NCBI GenBank assembly: GCA_023150835.1
Contig: JAKLKB010000014.1
Span: forward strand, 1-64,000
Length of the DNA: 64,000 bases
Source of the DNA: Myxococcota bacterium
Lineage (GTDB): Bacteria > Myxococcota_C > UBA6777
Reading direction: 5' to 3'
Below, one piece after another: positions 26,359-35,302 of the stretch. The stretch's first letter is position 1. The number at the start of each line of letters is the position of its first letter. The notes beneath the pieces are model-generated. The model saw nothing but the letters and a program-made list of their open reading frames with translations. It was not told the DNA's origin and did no database searches. Position numbers and translations under genes: made by a program.

Positions 26359-26892
26359 CTACCGCAACAACGAAGCGATATCCACTTGAAAAGAAAGGTC
26401 GATCTCGTCTTTGAGCTGCAACAAACCGAAAGGCGCTTTGTACGGTTCGATCCCCAAAGCAGCGTGAGAGATCCGCGCTTTTCCTGAGACCATCGTCGCT
26501 TTTTGTTGCAACGGGATCTGCAACGCACAAGACCCTTTGCCCAAACGCAACTGGCCGCTCAAAAGCCAGTCCTGCCCGCTATGTTTGAGCGTCCCTTCAA
26601 AAGTTAAGGGAGACTTGAGATGGCCTTTGATATTGCTTTTGATCTCCGCCTTGTCTTTTTCGGACAAGCTTTCTGGACCCAATACGACAAATGCCGCTTC
26701 GGAGGCGCGCACAGAAACGCGGATATCTGCCGATTCGCTCGGATGTTCGACGTGGATCGCAAAATCTTCGACCGACAACAACAAGTCGTGACCAAGGCGT
26801 GAAAAAAGCCCTTGCTTCCATGTGTTCAGGTGTAGCCAACCCTCTTTCGGACCCAGATCAAAAACACCTACAGCCACTGTTTTTTCTGCCAT
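26359..26892 (-). CDS. YceI-family lipid-binding protein
   Basis: A 177-residue protein with the YceI pattern of a lipocalin-like beta-barrel: VGVFDLGPKEGWLHLNTWKQ near the start, LGHDLLLSVEDFAIHV, and KSNIKGHLKSPLTFEGTLKH and EIDLSFQVDIASLL near the end. Characterised family members bind isoprenoid chains such as polyprenyl quinones. No signal peptide is visible, so it would be cytosolic, unlike classical periplasmic YceI. The ATG at 26892, with aggaaaacag upstream, is preferred to one 10 codons earlier. It lies between the desaturase and the hypothetical protein. Confidence 0.78.
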   Translation of the reverse strand: MAEKTVAVGVFDLGPKEGWLHLNTWKQGLFSRLGHDLLLSVEDFAIHVEHPSESADIRVSVRASEAAFVVLGPESLSEKDKAEIKSNIKGHLKSPLTFEGTLKHSGQDWLLSGQLRLGKGSCALQIPLQQKATMVSGKARISHAALGIEPYKAPFGLLQLKDEIDLSFQVDIASLLR

Positions 26893-26990
26893 CTGTTTTC
26901 CTGTTCCTTCAAAGCGGATCATTTCTGATCAACAAAGGGTGATTCGCTCTCCGTTGATGCTCTGCTCCGCGTTGGACAAAGCCCAAACAG

Positions 26991-27590
26991 TCACCGTCCA
27001 GCGCGGTTGTAGCGTTCTAGCACAAAGAAACTCACAAACACAGAGAGGGGGCCGATCTGTGCGTAGGCTTTTCCAAGCAAAAGGTCGGGATCATCGGGCA
27101 AAAGCTGAACAACAAAGTCTTTCAAGACTCGCCCGGGATGCAAAGGCGAGCCGATCGGACCGCGTTGGTAATCCAGCAACAGCGCATCGCGATGGGGTTC
27201 GAGTCCTCCGCCTGTATAGGGCGTCACCAAGAAATATCCGTGGCGAAAGGCATCGAGTTCGTTGGGCAAAGCGAGGTGCGGATCGCGCATCCCGTTTTGA
27301 CGCACCGACACGTTGTAGCCGATCATCTCGCCTTCTGCGTGAAGGCCCGATTGAAAACAAAAGCCTTTGCGAAACTTGCGGATCATCAAGGGGCGAGTCA
27401 GCGGGTTGGTATTCCATCCGCGAAACTCCCACCCATCGAGCGATTCGAGCGGAGGATGGGTGCCTTGTGCAAACAGCCGCTCCAGCTCTGTGTTGCTCAT
27501 CTGCGCCAAACGATAATAAGTCAAATAACGATGCAACACCCCAGCCCGTCGGGAAGTTTGGGGGATCGATTGCGATGTCGAAGCGTTCAT
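26991..27590 (-). CDS. Conserved-looking hypothetical protein next to the GMC oxidoreductase
   Basis: A 199-residue soluble protein I do not recognise. It has a basic N-terminus, then WEFRGWNTNPLTRPLMIRKF, a Gly-rich strand region (GEMIGYNVSVRQNGM, FLVTPYTGGGLEPHRDALLL) and a hydrophobic C-terminal strand ending VSFFVLERYNRAGR. There is no signal peptide or cysteine-rich motif. The start is the ATG at 27590, with gaggag upstream, rather than the TTG just before. The gene ends 98 bp before YceI and begins 14 bp after the GMC oxidoreductase stop, so it is likely co-transcribed and may be an accessory factor. That role is inference only. Confidence 0.55.
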   Translation of the reverse strand: MNASTSQSIPQTSRRAGVLHRYLTYYRLAQMSNTELERLFAQGTHPPLESLDGWEFRGWNTNPLTRPLMIRKFRKGFCFQSGLHAEGEMIGYNVSVRQNGMRDPHLALPNELDAFRHGYFLVTPYTGGGLEPHRDALLLDYQRGPIGSPLHPGRVLKDFVVQLLPDDPDLLLGKAYAQIGPLSVFVSFFVLERYNRAGR

Positions 27591-27604
27591 CAAACAAACT
27601 CCTC

Positions 27605-29116
27605 TCAGGCTGCATAGCGTTCAGCCATCTCCAGCGCTGCGCGCCGTGAGAAGGCCATAATCGTTTCTTGGGGATTGCTCACCGTACCTGTGGGCAAGAT
27701 ACTTGCGTCACAAACATACAGATCACGGATATCGTGCGACTCGCACCAGCTATCCACGACCGATTGACGGGGATCTCCGCCCATCGCACAAGTTCCAAAC
27801 AAGTGCGTGGCGACAAATTGGAAAGAGGTCGGGCGAAAGCGTTTGGTCAATAAGAGTTCACTTTGCGACGGATCGCGCATGACTTTGGGGACACCGTGAC
27901 AGCCCGCATACACTTCTCTCGCCCCTGACGCAAACAGCGCATCGATGCAGGACTTCAAGCCGAAGGCCGTCTCATCGACATCTTCTTGGCGGATCCAAAA
28001 GAACGGCATCGGTTTTCCGCCTGTGCCTTCACGCACCAGACCTGTCGAACAGCCCCGAGCCTTGGTCGCGATCGTCGTGCAGTGCTTAAAGTTTTTGATG
28101 CGCTCTTGGAGTTCGTGTCCAACCCCCGGCAAACGGCCTGCAAAGACCGCAGGCGGCGCCCACAAAGTCTCCATCACAAGACCGCGCTTTTCCATCAGGT
28201 TCGATCCCCATCCTTGAATCGCCCCATACCACGGATACACGGCCTGATCGAAAAAGCCCATCGCCATCACACCGAGGTGAGCGCGCAGATTTTTTCCGAT
28301 CCGAGCATTGCGGATCTTGGCGCGCTGCAACAGCAACGGAGACCAAAAAACACCACCGCTGCACACCACAGCATCGGCGTGGACGATCAATCGGCCTTGT
28401 GGCTTGCGCGTTTCAGGATGCAAGATATCCGCCTCAACCCCGCAAGCACGGCCCTTTTCGATGCGCAAGTGTGTCGCACGACACAACGGATACAGATCTG
28501 CTCCGTTGGTCACAGCGCGCAAGATGTAAGTGGAAGCCATCGTTTGCTTGACGCCTGTGGGGCAACCTGTAAAGCAGTCGCTCGCTCCTTTGCAACCTTT
28601 GACCACCCGCTGCAAAGGATGACTGTCCCAACCAAGTCGCTCAAAACCCCGTTTCAAAAGCAGATTCTTTTCCCCCTGCGTGGGCATCTGCGACGGTTCC
28701 ATCCCCATCTCTTCTTCGAGCACTTCGTAATGCTCGTCCATCTCGTCGACGGTCAGATCCTTGAGTTGGCGATCTTCGATCCATTCCTTCAAGATCCGCT
28801 CGGGAAGGCGCTTAAAGATCGCCGAGTTGATCTCCGAAGTTCCGCCAACACACTCGGCTTGCAACATCGTCACAAACGCATTGCCCACCGCTGCGTTGGC
28901 TCCGCTCTCCGAAAGAAAGCGTTGCATAAATTCCCCGATATCACGGGTGGATTCACTCGCTTTCAATCGCGGTCCTGCTTCCAACACGATCACATCCACA
29001 CCGCGCATCGCCAACTCTTTCGCAACCACCGCCCCTCCCGGGCCTGAACCGATCACACACACCTGCGTTCGGCGCTCATGTGTTCCTTGCAGCGCCTCTG
29101 TCTTTTGCATCGCCAT
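27605..29116 (-). CDS. GMC-family flavin oxidoreductase
   Basis: A 503-residue flavoenzyme. The N-terminal FAD-binding motif is VIGSGPGGAVVAKELA (about 20-36) followed by VIVLEAGP. Other family signatures: ECVGGTSEINSAIFKRLPE (about 88-106) and the C-terminal HLFGTCAMGGDP, then LPTGTVSNPQETIMAFSRRA. The catalytic pair is usually His-His or His-Asn in this C-terminal part. GMC enzymes oxidise alcohols, sterols or sugars. The pairing with a Gluc_dh3-like small subunit and lipid-modifying genes favours a fatty alcohol, sterol or similar hydrophobic alcohol, but the substrate is unproven. It starts 12 bp after the small-subunit-like gene stop, in an apparent operon. Confidence 0.85.
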   Translation of the reverse strand: MAMQKTEALQGTHERRTQVCVIGSGPGGAVVAKELAMRGVDVIVLEAGPRLKASESTRDIGEFMQRFLSESGANAAVGNAFVTMLQAECVGGTSEINSAIFKRLPERILKEWIEDRQLKDLTVDEMDEHYEVLEEEMGMEPSQMPTQGEKNLLLKRGFERLGWDSHPLQRVVKGCKGASDCFTGCPTGVKQTMASTYILRAVTNGADLYPLCRATHLRIEKGRACGVEADILHPETRKPQGRLIVHADAVVCSGGVFWSPLLLQRAKIRNARIGKNLRAHLGVMAMGFFDQAVYPWYGAIQGWGSNLMEKRGLVMETLWAPPAVFAGRLPGVGHELQERIKNFKHCTTIATKARGCSTGLVREGTGGKPMPFFWIRQEDVDETAFGLKSCIDALFASGAREVYAGCHGVPKVMRDPSQSELLLTKRFRPTSFQFVATHLFGTCAMGGDPRQSVVDSWCESHDIRDLYVCDASILPTGTVSNPQETIMAFSRRAALEMAERYAA

Positions 29117-29128
29117 CTTTTTGCTCCC

Positions 29129-29758
29129 TTATGCCGCGTGTTCGACCTGCGCAACATCCGCCTTTGTGCTTGCCCGAACTTCCGCTCTCATCTCTTCGAT
29201 CCATTGTTCTGCCTTTGCGATCTCAGGCGACCATTGCGTAAAGTCCGATCGGATCTCGATATCGCGTGGATCGCTTTCGTAACGATTCAGCTTGAAAAAC
29301 TCCATCTCCCGCAACACCCGCTCATCCGCAAGATACGCCATGCACACAAACACCCGAATCATCGTGCTGAGCATCCGAAACACATACACCTCGGTGTATT
29401 CGAGATCCCGCATCATCGCTTCTCGCTGTTCCGCAGACAGGCTCGAAAAGCGCCAACCACGCCGAAAAAACGCAGGAAACACAAACTCGTACATCAACAA
29501 CGTTCCCGCCACCAGATCGCGCTTGTCCGAAGAAAGCTGCGAAAATCGCACCATCAAATAATCCACAACGCCCGTCTCTTCGGCGCTATACGGGATCGCT
29601 CCCCCAGACGGCAACATCGACTGTGCCACTTCGCCCAACGTCTTTTCCATCTGACGGCGCACCGCAGGCTGATACGCCAACCCTTCGTCCAATCCCAACG
29701 CTCGCAACAAACTCCCGCCCCATTCGAGTCCACGCGACAACCATCTTGAACCCAACAT
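29129..29758 (-). CDS. Probable small subunit/accessory protein of the GMC oxidoreductase
   Basis: A 209-residue helical protein without a clear signal peptide. The middle (PYSAEETGVVDYLMVRFSQL, later FFRRGWRFSSLSAEQREAMM and YVFRMLSTMIRVFVCMAYLA) resembles the gluconate 2-dehydrogenase subunit 3 family (Gluc_dh3), which commonly accompanies GMC oxidoreductases. The assignment rests on that pattern plus adjacency (12 bp upstream of the GMC gene). The ATG at 29758, with aaggag upstream, is chosen over an ATG 14 codons earlier. It follows the regulator by 38 bp on the same strand. Confidence 0.6.
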   Translation of the reverse strand: MLGSRWLSRGLEWGGSLLRALGLDEGLAYQPAVRRQMEKTLGEVAQSMLPSGGAIPYSAEETGVVDYLMVRFSQLSSDKRDLVAGTLLMYEFVFPAFFRRGWRFSSLSAEQREAMMRDLEYTEVYVFRMLSTMIRVFVCMAYLADERVLREMEFFKLNRYESDPRDIEIRSDFTQWSPEIAKAEQWIEEMRAEVRASTKADVAQVEHAA

Positions 29759-29796
29759 CGCTTTGCTCCTTTCTTCACAAACCTGTTTGTCCTGTC

Positions 29797-30609
29797 TCAA
29801 CGAACTTCTTTGTCCTGCTTTTTGCCTTCTTGCCCTTCAAACGCACCAGACAGCCACGCCAACTTCTCGCGCAAATGCGCTTGATCCGCACGCATATACG
29901 ACCGCATCACCTCTTGCGCCTCCCTCCAAGAACCTTCTTCCAACAAAGCCTGAATCCGCCAAAAAGCCCGTGGATACGACAAAAGATCACCACCCACCTC
30001 ACACGTCACAGGACTCCAAAAGCCCGCAACATACGAAGCCGAACGCTTGTAGATCTCAGACATCGGTCGATAAAAAAACCCCAACAGCAAACTATTGGCC
30101 GCGTCGATCAACGACTCAAACCATTCCAGATCCGCCACAAAGATCTCTTCTTCGGGCGCGCCACCATCGATCCGACCTTGCAACGCCACCAACCGCGACC
30201 GCATCCGCGAACGTTGCAACGCGCTACTGCGCTCACCCACCCGCCGAACCACATGCAGCAAGATCGGCTCCCGGATCTCCATAAAATCATCAATGATACC
30301 CACAACTTCTGCCGAAAAGCCCTGCGCCATAAACAAGTCCGGCAACAGACGCAAACTCCCTTGTGACCGAAAGTCCGCCACTCGCCACGATCGGCCTTGA
30401 CCACCCTCGATCAAACCGTCTGCCTTCAACATCTGCAACGCTTGCCGCAAGCTCACACGGTTCGTCTCGAACTGCTCCGAAAGCTTCTTCTCTGCTGGCA
30501 GCGGCTCTCCCACACCCAACTCCCCTCGCAAAATCAGCCGCCGCAACACCCCCGCCAACTGCTCGGGGACTGTGATCGCTTTCTTGATCGGTTCAAAGAT
30601 CGACACCAC
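29797..30609 (-). CDS. GntR/FadR-type transcriptional regulator
   Basis: A 270-residue DNA-binding regulator. The N-terminal winged helix (LAGVLRRLILRGELGVGEPL, then LPAEKKLSEQFETNRVSLRQ and ALQMLKADGLIEGGQGRSW) is a textbook GntR domain. The all-helical C-terminal part (about 90-245) has the FCD-like layout of FadR relatives, which bind fatty acyl-CoA or small carboxylates. The start is the GTG at 30609 with aaggag seven bases before; an upstream TTG at 30681 would put the operator inside the coding region. It is the first gene of the - strand cluster, so it probably controls itself and the GMC, YceI and desaturase genes below. Ligand unknown. Confidence 0.85.
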   Translation of the reverse strand: MVSIFEPIKKAITVPEQLAGVLRRLILRGELGVGEPLPAEKKLSEQFETNRVSLRQALQMLKADGLIEGGQGRSWRVADFRSQGSLRLLPDLFMAQGFSAEVVGIIDDFMEIREPILLHVVRRVGERSSALQRSRMRSRLVALQGRIDGGAPEEEIFVADLEWFESLIDAANSLLLGFFYRPMSEIYKRSASYVAGFWSPVTCEVGGDLLSYPRAFWRIQALLEEGSWREAQEVMRSYMRADQAHLREKLAWLSGAFEGQEGKKQDKEVR

Positions 30610-30649
30610 GCTCGCGCTCCTTCTTTGCGGCTCCTGTCTCACGCCTGAC

Positions 30650-30666
30650 AACTTGTTAAACAAGTT
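30650..30666. promoter_or_regulatory. Palindromic operator upstream of the GntR/FadR-type regulator
   Basis: A near-perfect 17-base palindrome, aacttgttaaacaagtt: arms aacttgtt and aacaagtt around one central base. It contains tTGTtaaACAa, fitting the FadR-subfamily consensus TnGTnnnACnA. It lies 41-57 bases upstream of the GTG start at 30609, where autoregulatory sites usually sit. The base pattern is seen directly; binding is inferred. Confidence 0.8.
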
Positions 30667-30810
30667 ATACAGCGAGATCAAAAAAGCACAAGCGATGTTT
30701 TGTCACAAGATGGTCAAAGCAGTCTGCGGCTTGCGTTTGCTGCGTGCAGAGCCATTGTTTGAAGGGAGGGGGCAAGCGAGAAGCGAAGACAGGAGCGGTG
30801 GATCTCGCTT

Positions 30811-30878
30811 GGTTTTGTGGGGTTGGAACCCCACGCCCCGCAAGGAGCGAAGCCCCTTGACCCCGAGAGGGGCGGGGT
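30811..30878 (+). repeat. Copy of dispersed double-hairpin repeat R2
   Basis: Two consecutive hairpins: gtggggtt-gg-aaccccac (30816-30833) and caagg...ccttg (30840-30858), followed by gaccccg. A second copy at 56353 keeps the order and spacing but with changed loop bases and a longer second stem (caagggag/ctcccttg), so pairing is conserved while sequence is not. It lies in the 364-bp spacer between the regulator start and the gene at 30974, which is otherwise empty apart from the operator. Confidence 0.8.
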
Positions 30879-30973
30879 GAGCAGGAGTGTTTCAAACAAG
30901 CGATGGTACCGCGAGAAGTGTTGTGGAAACGGACATCGAAAGGCGCGGTTAGGCAAGAAAAGGAAAAGCGACC

Positions 30974-31468
30974 ATGCGAGAACAACGGACGAGGCCGAAG
31001 GACGGCAGAAAAGCAAAGCGATTTGTGTGGATGGGAGGGATCGCGATCGGTTTGTGCAGCGTGATGGGTACGGCGTGGTCGGAGCCATCGCCACGACCGA
31101 ACCCCACCAAAACGGACAAGGACTCACCGAAGAAAAAAGACGAGGCGACAAAACGAATGGAAGCGTTGTATGTGGGGCGTTGGTTGCACGAAGGCGATCG
31201 AGCGACGTTGGAGATCAAAGCGGGTGGGCAATTTACGATCGATCACAACTCGCCCGCAGGTCGGATGCGTAGCACAGGAAAATGGACCGCAACAGAAAAG
31301 CAGATCACGCTTGTGTACGCAGGGTCCGGCCACAAGGCGACCTACGATCTCGGGCGCACCCAAACCCAGATGCTCTTGATGCACAAAGGCCAATTCGCCT
31401 TCTTCAAAGTCGCGCACACCCCGCCTCCCAAACCTGCCCGACCCAAAGAAGACGAAAACAAAAACTAG
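30974..31468 (+). CDS. Small secreted protein of unknown function
   Basis: A 164-residue protein with a basic N-terminus, a hydrophobic signal stretch (FVWMGGIAIGLCSVMGTAWS, cleavage plausible after AWS), a Lys/Pro-rich linker, and a compact beta-rich domain of about 75 residues. The core reads LYVGRWLHEGDRATLEIKAG, then GQFTIDHNSP, RSTGKWTATEKQITLVYAGS and LLMHKGQFAFFKV: the G-x-W ... L-x-I-x-x-G-G-x-F-T ... G-x-W outline of small copper-/lipocalin-like lipid-binding barrels. No named family is assigned. A Lys-rich tail follows. aggaaaag lies before the ATG at 30974. It stands alone and converges with the cytochrome c gene. Confidence 0.6.
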   Translation: MREQRTRPKDGRKAKRFVWMGGIAIGLCSVMGTAWSEPSPRPNPTKTDKDSPKKKDEATKRMEALYVGRWLHEGDRATLEIKAGGQFTIDHNSPAGRMRSTGKWTATEKQITLVYAGSGHKATYDLGRTQTQMLLMHKGQFAFFKVAHTPPPKPARPKEDENKN

Positions 31469-31675
31469 GTTTTGTTTTGATAGGGTGGACAAATATTTTT
31501 ACCTCGCCTCGACACTTCGTGCCACCCCTCTCCAAGCGGACGCTCACAAAGTTCGCTGCGCAGAGAAGAGAAAAAGGTACAAGATTCTCGGAGTCTCTGT
31601 CTTTTTTCTGCCTTCTTTCCGTGTATTCCGTGGACTTTTCTCTGCCTCATCCAAACTCCCGTACGCTCCCCCAGA

Positions 31676-32350
31676 TCATCCGACAAGTTCTTGTTTCTTC
31701 GGATATGGCGGATATGCAGCCAGAATCAACCGAACCACAACCACCCCCCCCCACACCAACAAGCCTCCTCCCGCGATCTGCAACAAACGCGGAACGGTAT
31801 AGGGCGAAAGTTGTTGTGCGATCCATGCGATTCCCAACGTCCCGCCCAAAGGAATTCCCACCACAGCCCGCTTCCATCCGCTCGGAACAGCGGGGAACAG
31901 CCACAACAAAGCTCCCAAACACCACACCCACGCAAGCCAGATGGCTTGGGCATGAAAGACAGCAGGCCATGTGTACGGACGTATCAGCTTGGGCAGACGC
32001 GCCGCAGCTTGCCACTTGCGGAAGTCCAAGGCTTCTTCTGTATGGCACCTCGCACAATTCGCCCGAAGATGCGGTGTCAGTTGTTTGTAGAACGGTAAAC
32101 GACGCGCACCATCACGCACCCACGCAGCGATCCGTTGTTGAAGCTCCGATGAGATCAGGGCCTGCGAAGGATGCGACAGAAGCCGCTTGATCAAGGGGGT
32201 GTCTTCGACCGAGAGCGACGAAGGGCGCGAAGAAGGATGACGCGACGAAGACCCCCAAAGGACGGGGAAAGTCGAACGCCCCAAGAGCAACAACAAAACA
32301 ACAGCCGCCACCACCACACCAACGGAAAAAAAAGACGCCTGTGGTTTCAC
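31676..32350 (-). CDS. Membrane-bound cytochrome c-like protein
   Basis: A 224-residue protein with an N-terminal helix (VGVVVAAVVLLLLLG), a periplasmic domain carrying one heme c motif, CARCH (about 98-102) in HLRANCARCHTEEALDFRKW, and three further helices in the C-terminal half (about 130-220). It would bind covalent heme and carry electrons at the membrane. The distal heme ligand cannot be told from sequence. The GTG at 32350 follows agagg. It starts 10 bp after the stop of the Tat flavoprotein gene, indicating co-transcription and a probable role as that enzyme's electron acceptor (inference). Confidence 0.75.
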   Translation of the reverse strand: MKPQASFFSVGVVVAAVVLLLLLGRSTFPVLWGSSSRHPSSRPSSLSVEDTPLIKRLLSHPSQALISSELQQRIAAWVRDGARRLPFYKQLTPHLRANCARCHTEEALDFRKWQAAARLPKLIRPYTWPAVFHAQAIWLAWVWCLGALLWLFPAVPSGWKRAVVGIPLGGTLGIAWIAQQLSPYTVPRLLQIAGGGLLVWGGVVVVRLILAAYPPYPKKQELVG

Positions 32351-32360
32351 AGATCAACCT

Positions 32361-34082
32361 CTATTGTATCGAAGTAAAGGGGTGTTTGATACGACGCAAG
32401 GCTTCTTCGGCGATGCCTACGCTGTACATCGAGACCTGTTCAAAAACGGCCAATCCACCGACATCACAATGCGCAAACAAGATCTGCCCACAAGGTTGTT
32501 GCATCTTTCGGCGGTCTTCGCCAAACAAAAACCCGGGATAAGCGGCGTGCATCGCGTGTCCCCAACGGAAGATATCGATGTGCGTCACGATATCGGGCAT
32601 CTCAGGGTGCATCCGTGTCAACTCCTCAAGGATCTGCGAAGCCCAAAAGTCCCATCCTTCGCGCAAAAGCGACCGTCGTTCTTGATCGGGAGAAGAGGCA
32701 AAACAAGCATAAAAGGTCAGGGTGGTTTGCTCGTCTTCTTCGGCGTCCGAGGTAGGCAGATCATCGGCGTAGATGTAGCCTTGCGACCAACTGCGAAAGC
32801 CAAAGTTTTCCCATGCGATCGGAGTCTTGGACGGAAAAGAAGGGCGGCGACGGCAACGCAGATTCGCAACGATCCACGGGATATAACGCATCTGCCGAAA
32901 CTCCGAACGTCCAAGCGCCGTCAGTTCGGGGATGCAAGGATAAGCGAGATATTTGGGGGCTGCAAAGATCGCACAGCGCGCTGCGATCGTCTCGATCTTA
33001 CGGGTGTTGAGATCCAAAAAGGTGACACGCACCCCTTCGGGTACATTGCGCACCCGCAAAACCATCTGGCTTGTCCGACACGATGCAGGAGAGATGCGCC
33101 GCAAAAGCTGACGCACCAAAAAGGCGTTGCCTTCGGGCCAAGACATCTTTCGATCGGTGGGGTCGATGGCTTCGACTTCGGGAGGAAGGGCAAAGTCTTT
33201 GGCGGGGGGGACTTTTTTACGCGGGGCCAGCGAAGCGTAGTATTGCAAGCCAGCCCACGCCGAGATCGATTCGATGGGAAGGGAGAATTCGTCGATACAA
33301 CGATCGTTGATCGACCAGCGCAAAACGCCCGAATCAAGGCGATGTTCTTGCAAAAAGGCGAGCATGGTCATGCGTTCAAGGCGTACAACGCTATCGGCCC
33401 GACTCACCGAATCAAGAGGAAAGCCAAAGGCTCGTTTGCCCGAAGGATCGAGCCAGTTCGACCAATGAGAAGCGATCTGCTCGAAGCGTTCGAGATCTTG
33501 GTAATCGCTGGCTTTCATCAAGTGCCACGGATAACGGCCTTGTGACCATGCGCCCTTTGCAAAGATATTTCGATGAGGAAGTCGCACGATGTGGCGAGGA
33601 TCGCAGATCGGCTGTTGATCGCTCGGATGGTATCCGATGATCAAGCCGCAATCTTCGTAGATCTTGCACAACGAGCGGAGTTCTTTGCTGGGTGGATCGA
33701 CGTAATGCGCGCCCCACGGATAGCGATGGCCTGCGCGAGATCCGCTCTTGGCGGTTCCTCCCATCTCAGAAGCCCGTTCGAGGATCACAAAGTCCGTCAT
33801 CCCGGCCTGTTGCATCCGCCAAGCTGCACATAAGCCCGATACGCCACCCCCGATGATCGCCACGCCAAATTGTTTTGTGGGTACTTGTTCTTGAAAAGCA
33901 AAGCCGCCATCCCGCCATCGATGGCCGACTTCGACATCATCCCCAACGATCGCGCCGCTGATCCCGCGCAAACGGGCCTGTTGCTCTGTCCAAGGCAGCG
34001 CCCCCCACCACGAGATCCCTCCCGCCAATCCAGCCAAACCCAACGCCTTTAACAGTTCACGCCGACTGATCTCGTGTGCCAC
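32361..34082 (-). CDS. Tat-exported FAD/NAD(P)-dependent oxidoreductase (amine-oxidase-like fold)
   Basis: A 573-residue flavoprotein. The start region reads ISRRELLKALGLAGLAGGIS, a twin-arginine (Tat) signal, so it is exported folded to the periplasm. The FAD-binding motif is VAIIGGGVSGLCAAWRMQQA (about 77-96) with DFVILERASEMGGTAKSGSR after it, as in protoporphyrinogen-/amine-oxidase-like enzymes. The C-terminal half contains GGLAVFEQVSMYSVGIAEEA, the typical second FAD contact. Substrate unknown. The start is the GTG at 34082: aggag lies seven bases upstream and the Tat motif is at the right distance. The frame is open much further upstream, over aspartate kinase, but that is a shadow. Confidence 0.82.
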   Translation of the reverse strand: MAHEISRRELLKALGLAGLAGGISWWGALPWTEQQARLRGISGAIVGDDVEVGHRWRDGGFAFQEQVPTKQFGVAIIGGGVSGLCAAWRMQQAGMTDFVILERASEMGGTAKSGSRAGHRYPWGAHYVDPPSKELRSLCKIYEDCGLIIGYHPSDQQPICDPRHIVRLPHRNIFAKGAWSQGRYPWHLMKASDYQDLERFEQIASHWSNWLDPSGKRAFGFPLDSVSRADSVVRLERMTMLAFLQEHRLDSGVLRWSINDRCIDEFSLPIESISAWAGLQYYASLAPRKKVPPAKDFALPPEVEAIDPTDRKMSWPEGNAFLVRQLLRRISPASCRTSQMVLRVRNVPEGVRVTFLDLNTRKIETIAARCAIFAAPKYLAYPCIPELTALGRSEFRQMRYIPWIVANLRCRRRPSFPSKTPIAWENFGFRSWSQGYIYADDLPTSDAEEDEQTTLTFYACFASSPDQERRSLLREGWDFWASQILEELTRMHPEMPDIVTHIDIFRWGHAMHAAYPGFLFGEDRRKMQQPCGQILFAHCDVGGLAVFEQVSMYSVGIAEEALRRIKHPFTSIQ

Positions 34083-34117
34083 CGACACGCTCCTTTCCAG
34101 ACGCTCGCCCTCGGCGG

Positions 34118-35302
34118 CTAGGCCCCAAGGCTCTCGACACAAAAGGCCCGATGCAAGGCACGTTGCACGTCGTCTGCGCAAGCCAACGGGACGGCAAACG
34201 ACATCCGCAAAGGAGCCGTCCAGACGCGCCACTGCGCAGCCTCTAAGATCCCGCGTACAGCTTGATTTGCACGCACCAAAGCCCCCGCTATATCGCCCGA
34301 TTGGGAACCGATCACGCTGACAACCGCTTTTTCTTCTGCGATCGCGGGCCAACGCAAGCGCGCAACCGCCGCATCCAACTCGGGATACGCATCTCGCCAA
34401 AAAGCCACCTCGATCTGCTGGCCCCCCCAAAAACTTAACGATGGATGCAGACCTTGCGCCGCCAATTGCGCTTGATAAGCGGCCTCGTCTGCTTCGGCGT
34501 ACGGCACAGACAACCAACACAACGGACGCAAGCAAGTGATCGCCATCTTTGTCTTGGGTTCGGCGTCCAGATCACGGCGGATCAAGGTGTATCCTTCGCT
34601 CCCTGCGGTCGCTTTTGCGTACAACGCGATCCCATGCTCACGCGCAAAACGCACAGCTTCGGCGTGCAGCACCTTCGCGCCCATCCGCGCCATCTCTTCC
34701 ATCTCATCGTATCCCAAGCTATCAAGGCGCTTTGCATCCAAGACCACTCGCGGATCGGCATCGTACACACCGTCCACATCCGAATAGATCTCGCAGGACC
34801 CTGCCCCCAAAGCCGCAGCCAAGGCCACCGCCGTGGTGTCCGATCCACCCCGTCCCAATGTCGTGATCTCGCGCTTGTACGACATCCCCTGAAAGCCCGC
34901 AACGATCACGATCTTTCCACGCGCAAGTTCGTCTTGGATACGGATCGGGCGCACCTCGATGATCTGCGCTTCAAAGTGCCGATCGTTGGTCAAGATCCCG
35001 CTTTGCGATCCCGTAAAAGAGATCGCCTCGTACCCGTGTGCTTGGATCGCCATCGACAACAGCGCCATACTGATGCGCTCACCCGTACTCAACAACATAT
35101 CCAACTCACGACGCGGTGGTTCGGGCGTGATCTCATGCGCCATCTTCATCAAACGGTTGGTGGTATCGCCCATCGCCGACACCACCACCACCACCTGAAA
35201 GCCCTGACGCTTCGCTTCAACCACCCGCTCCGCCACCCGCAACAGCCGTCCCACATCCGCCACCGAAGATCCACCGTACTTTTGCACTCGGATCGCTGTC
35301 AT
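34118..35302 (-). CDS. lysC: Aspartate kinase
   Basis: A 394-residue enzyme making 4-phospho-L-aspartate, the first step towards Lys, Met, Thr and diaminopimelate. Motifs: [20 protein letters not shown] (about 5-24), then [34 protein letters not shown] and [16 protein letters not shown]. The C-terminal 160 residues are regulatory (ACT-type), diverged but containing [10 protein letters not shown]. The ATG at 35302, preceded by ggagcaaggcgagg, gives the standard N-terminus; a longer frame lacks one. It lies 35 bp upstream of the Tat flavoprotein gene on the same strand, an odd metabolic partner. It is divergent from the TonB receptor. Confidence 0.95.
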   Translation of the reverse strand: MTAIRVQKYGGSSVADVGRLLRVAERVVEAKRQGFQVVVVVSAMGDTTNRLMKMAHEITPEPPRRELDMLLSTGERISMALLSMAIQAHGYEAISFTGSQSGILTNDRHFEAQIIEVRPIRIQDELARGKIVIVAGFQGMSYKREITTLGRGGSDTTAVALAAALGAGSCEIYSDVDGVYDADPRVVLDAKRLDSLGYDEMEEMARMGAKVLHAEAVRFAREHGIALYAKATAGSEGYTLIRRDLDAEPKTKMAITCLRPLCWLSVPYAEADEAAYQAQLAAQGLHPSLSFWGGQQIEVAFWRDAYPELDAAVARLRWPAIAEEKAVVSVIGSQSGDIAGALVRANQAVRGILEAAQWRVWTAPLRMSFAVPLACADDVQRALHRAFCVESLGA

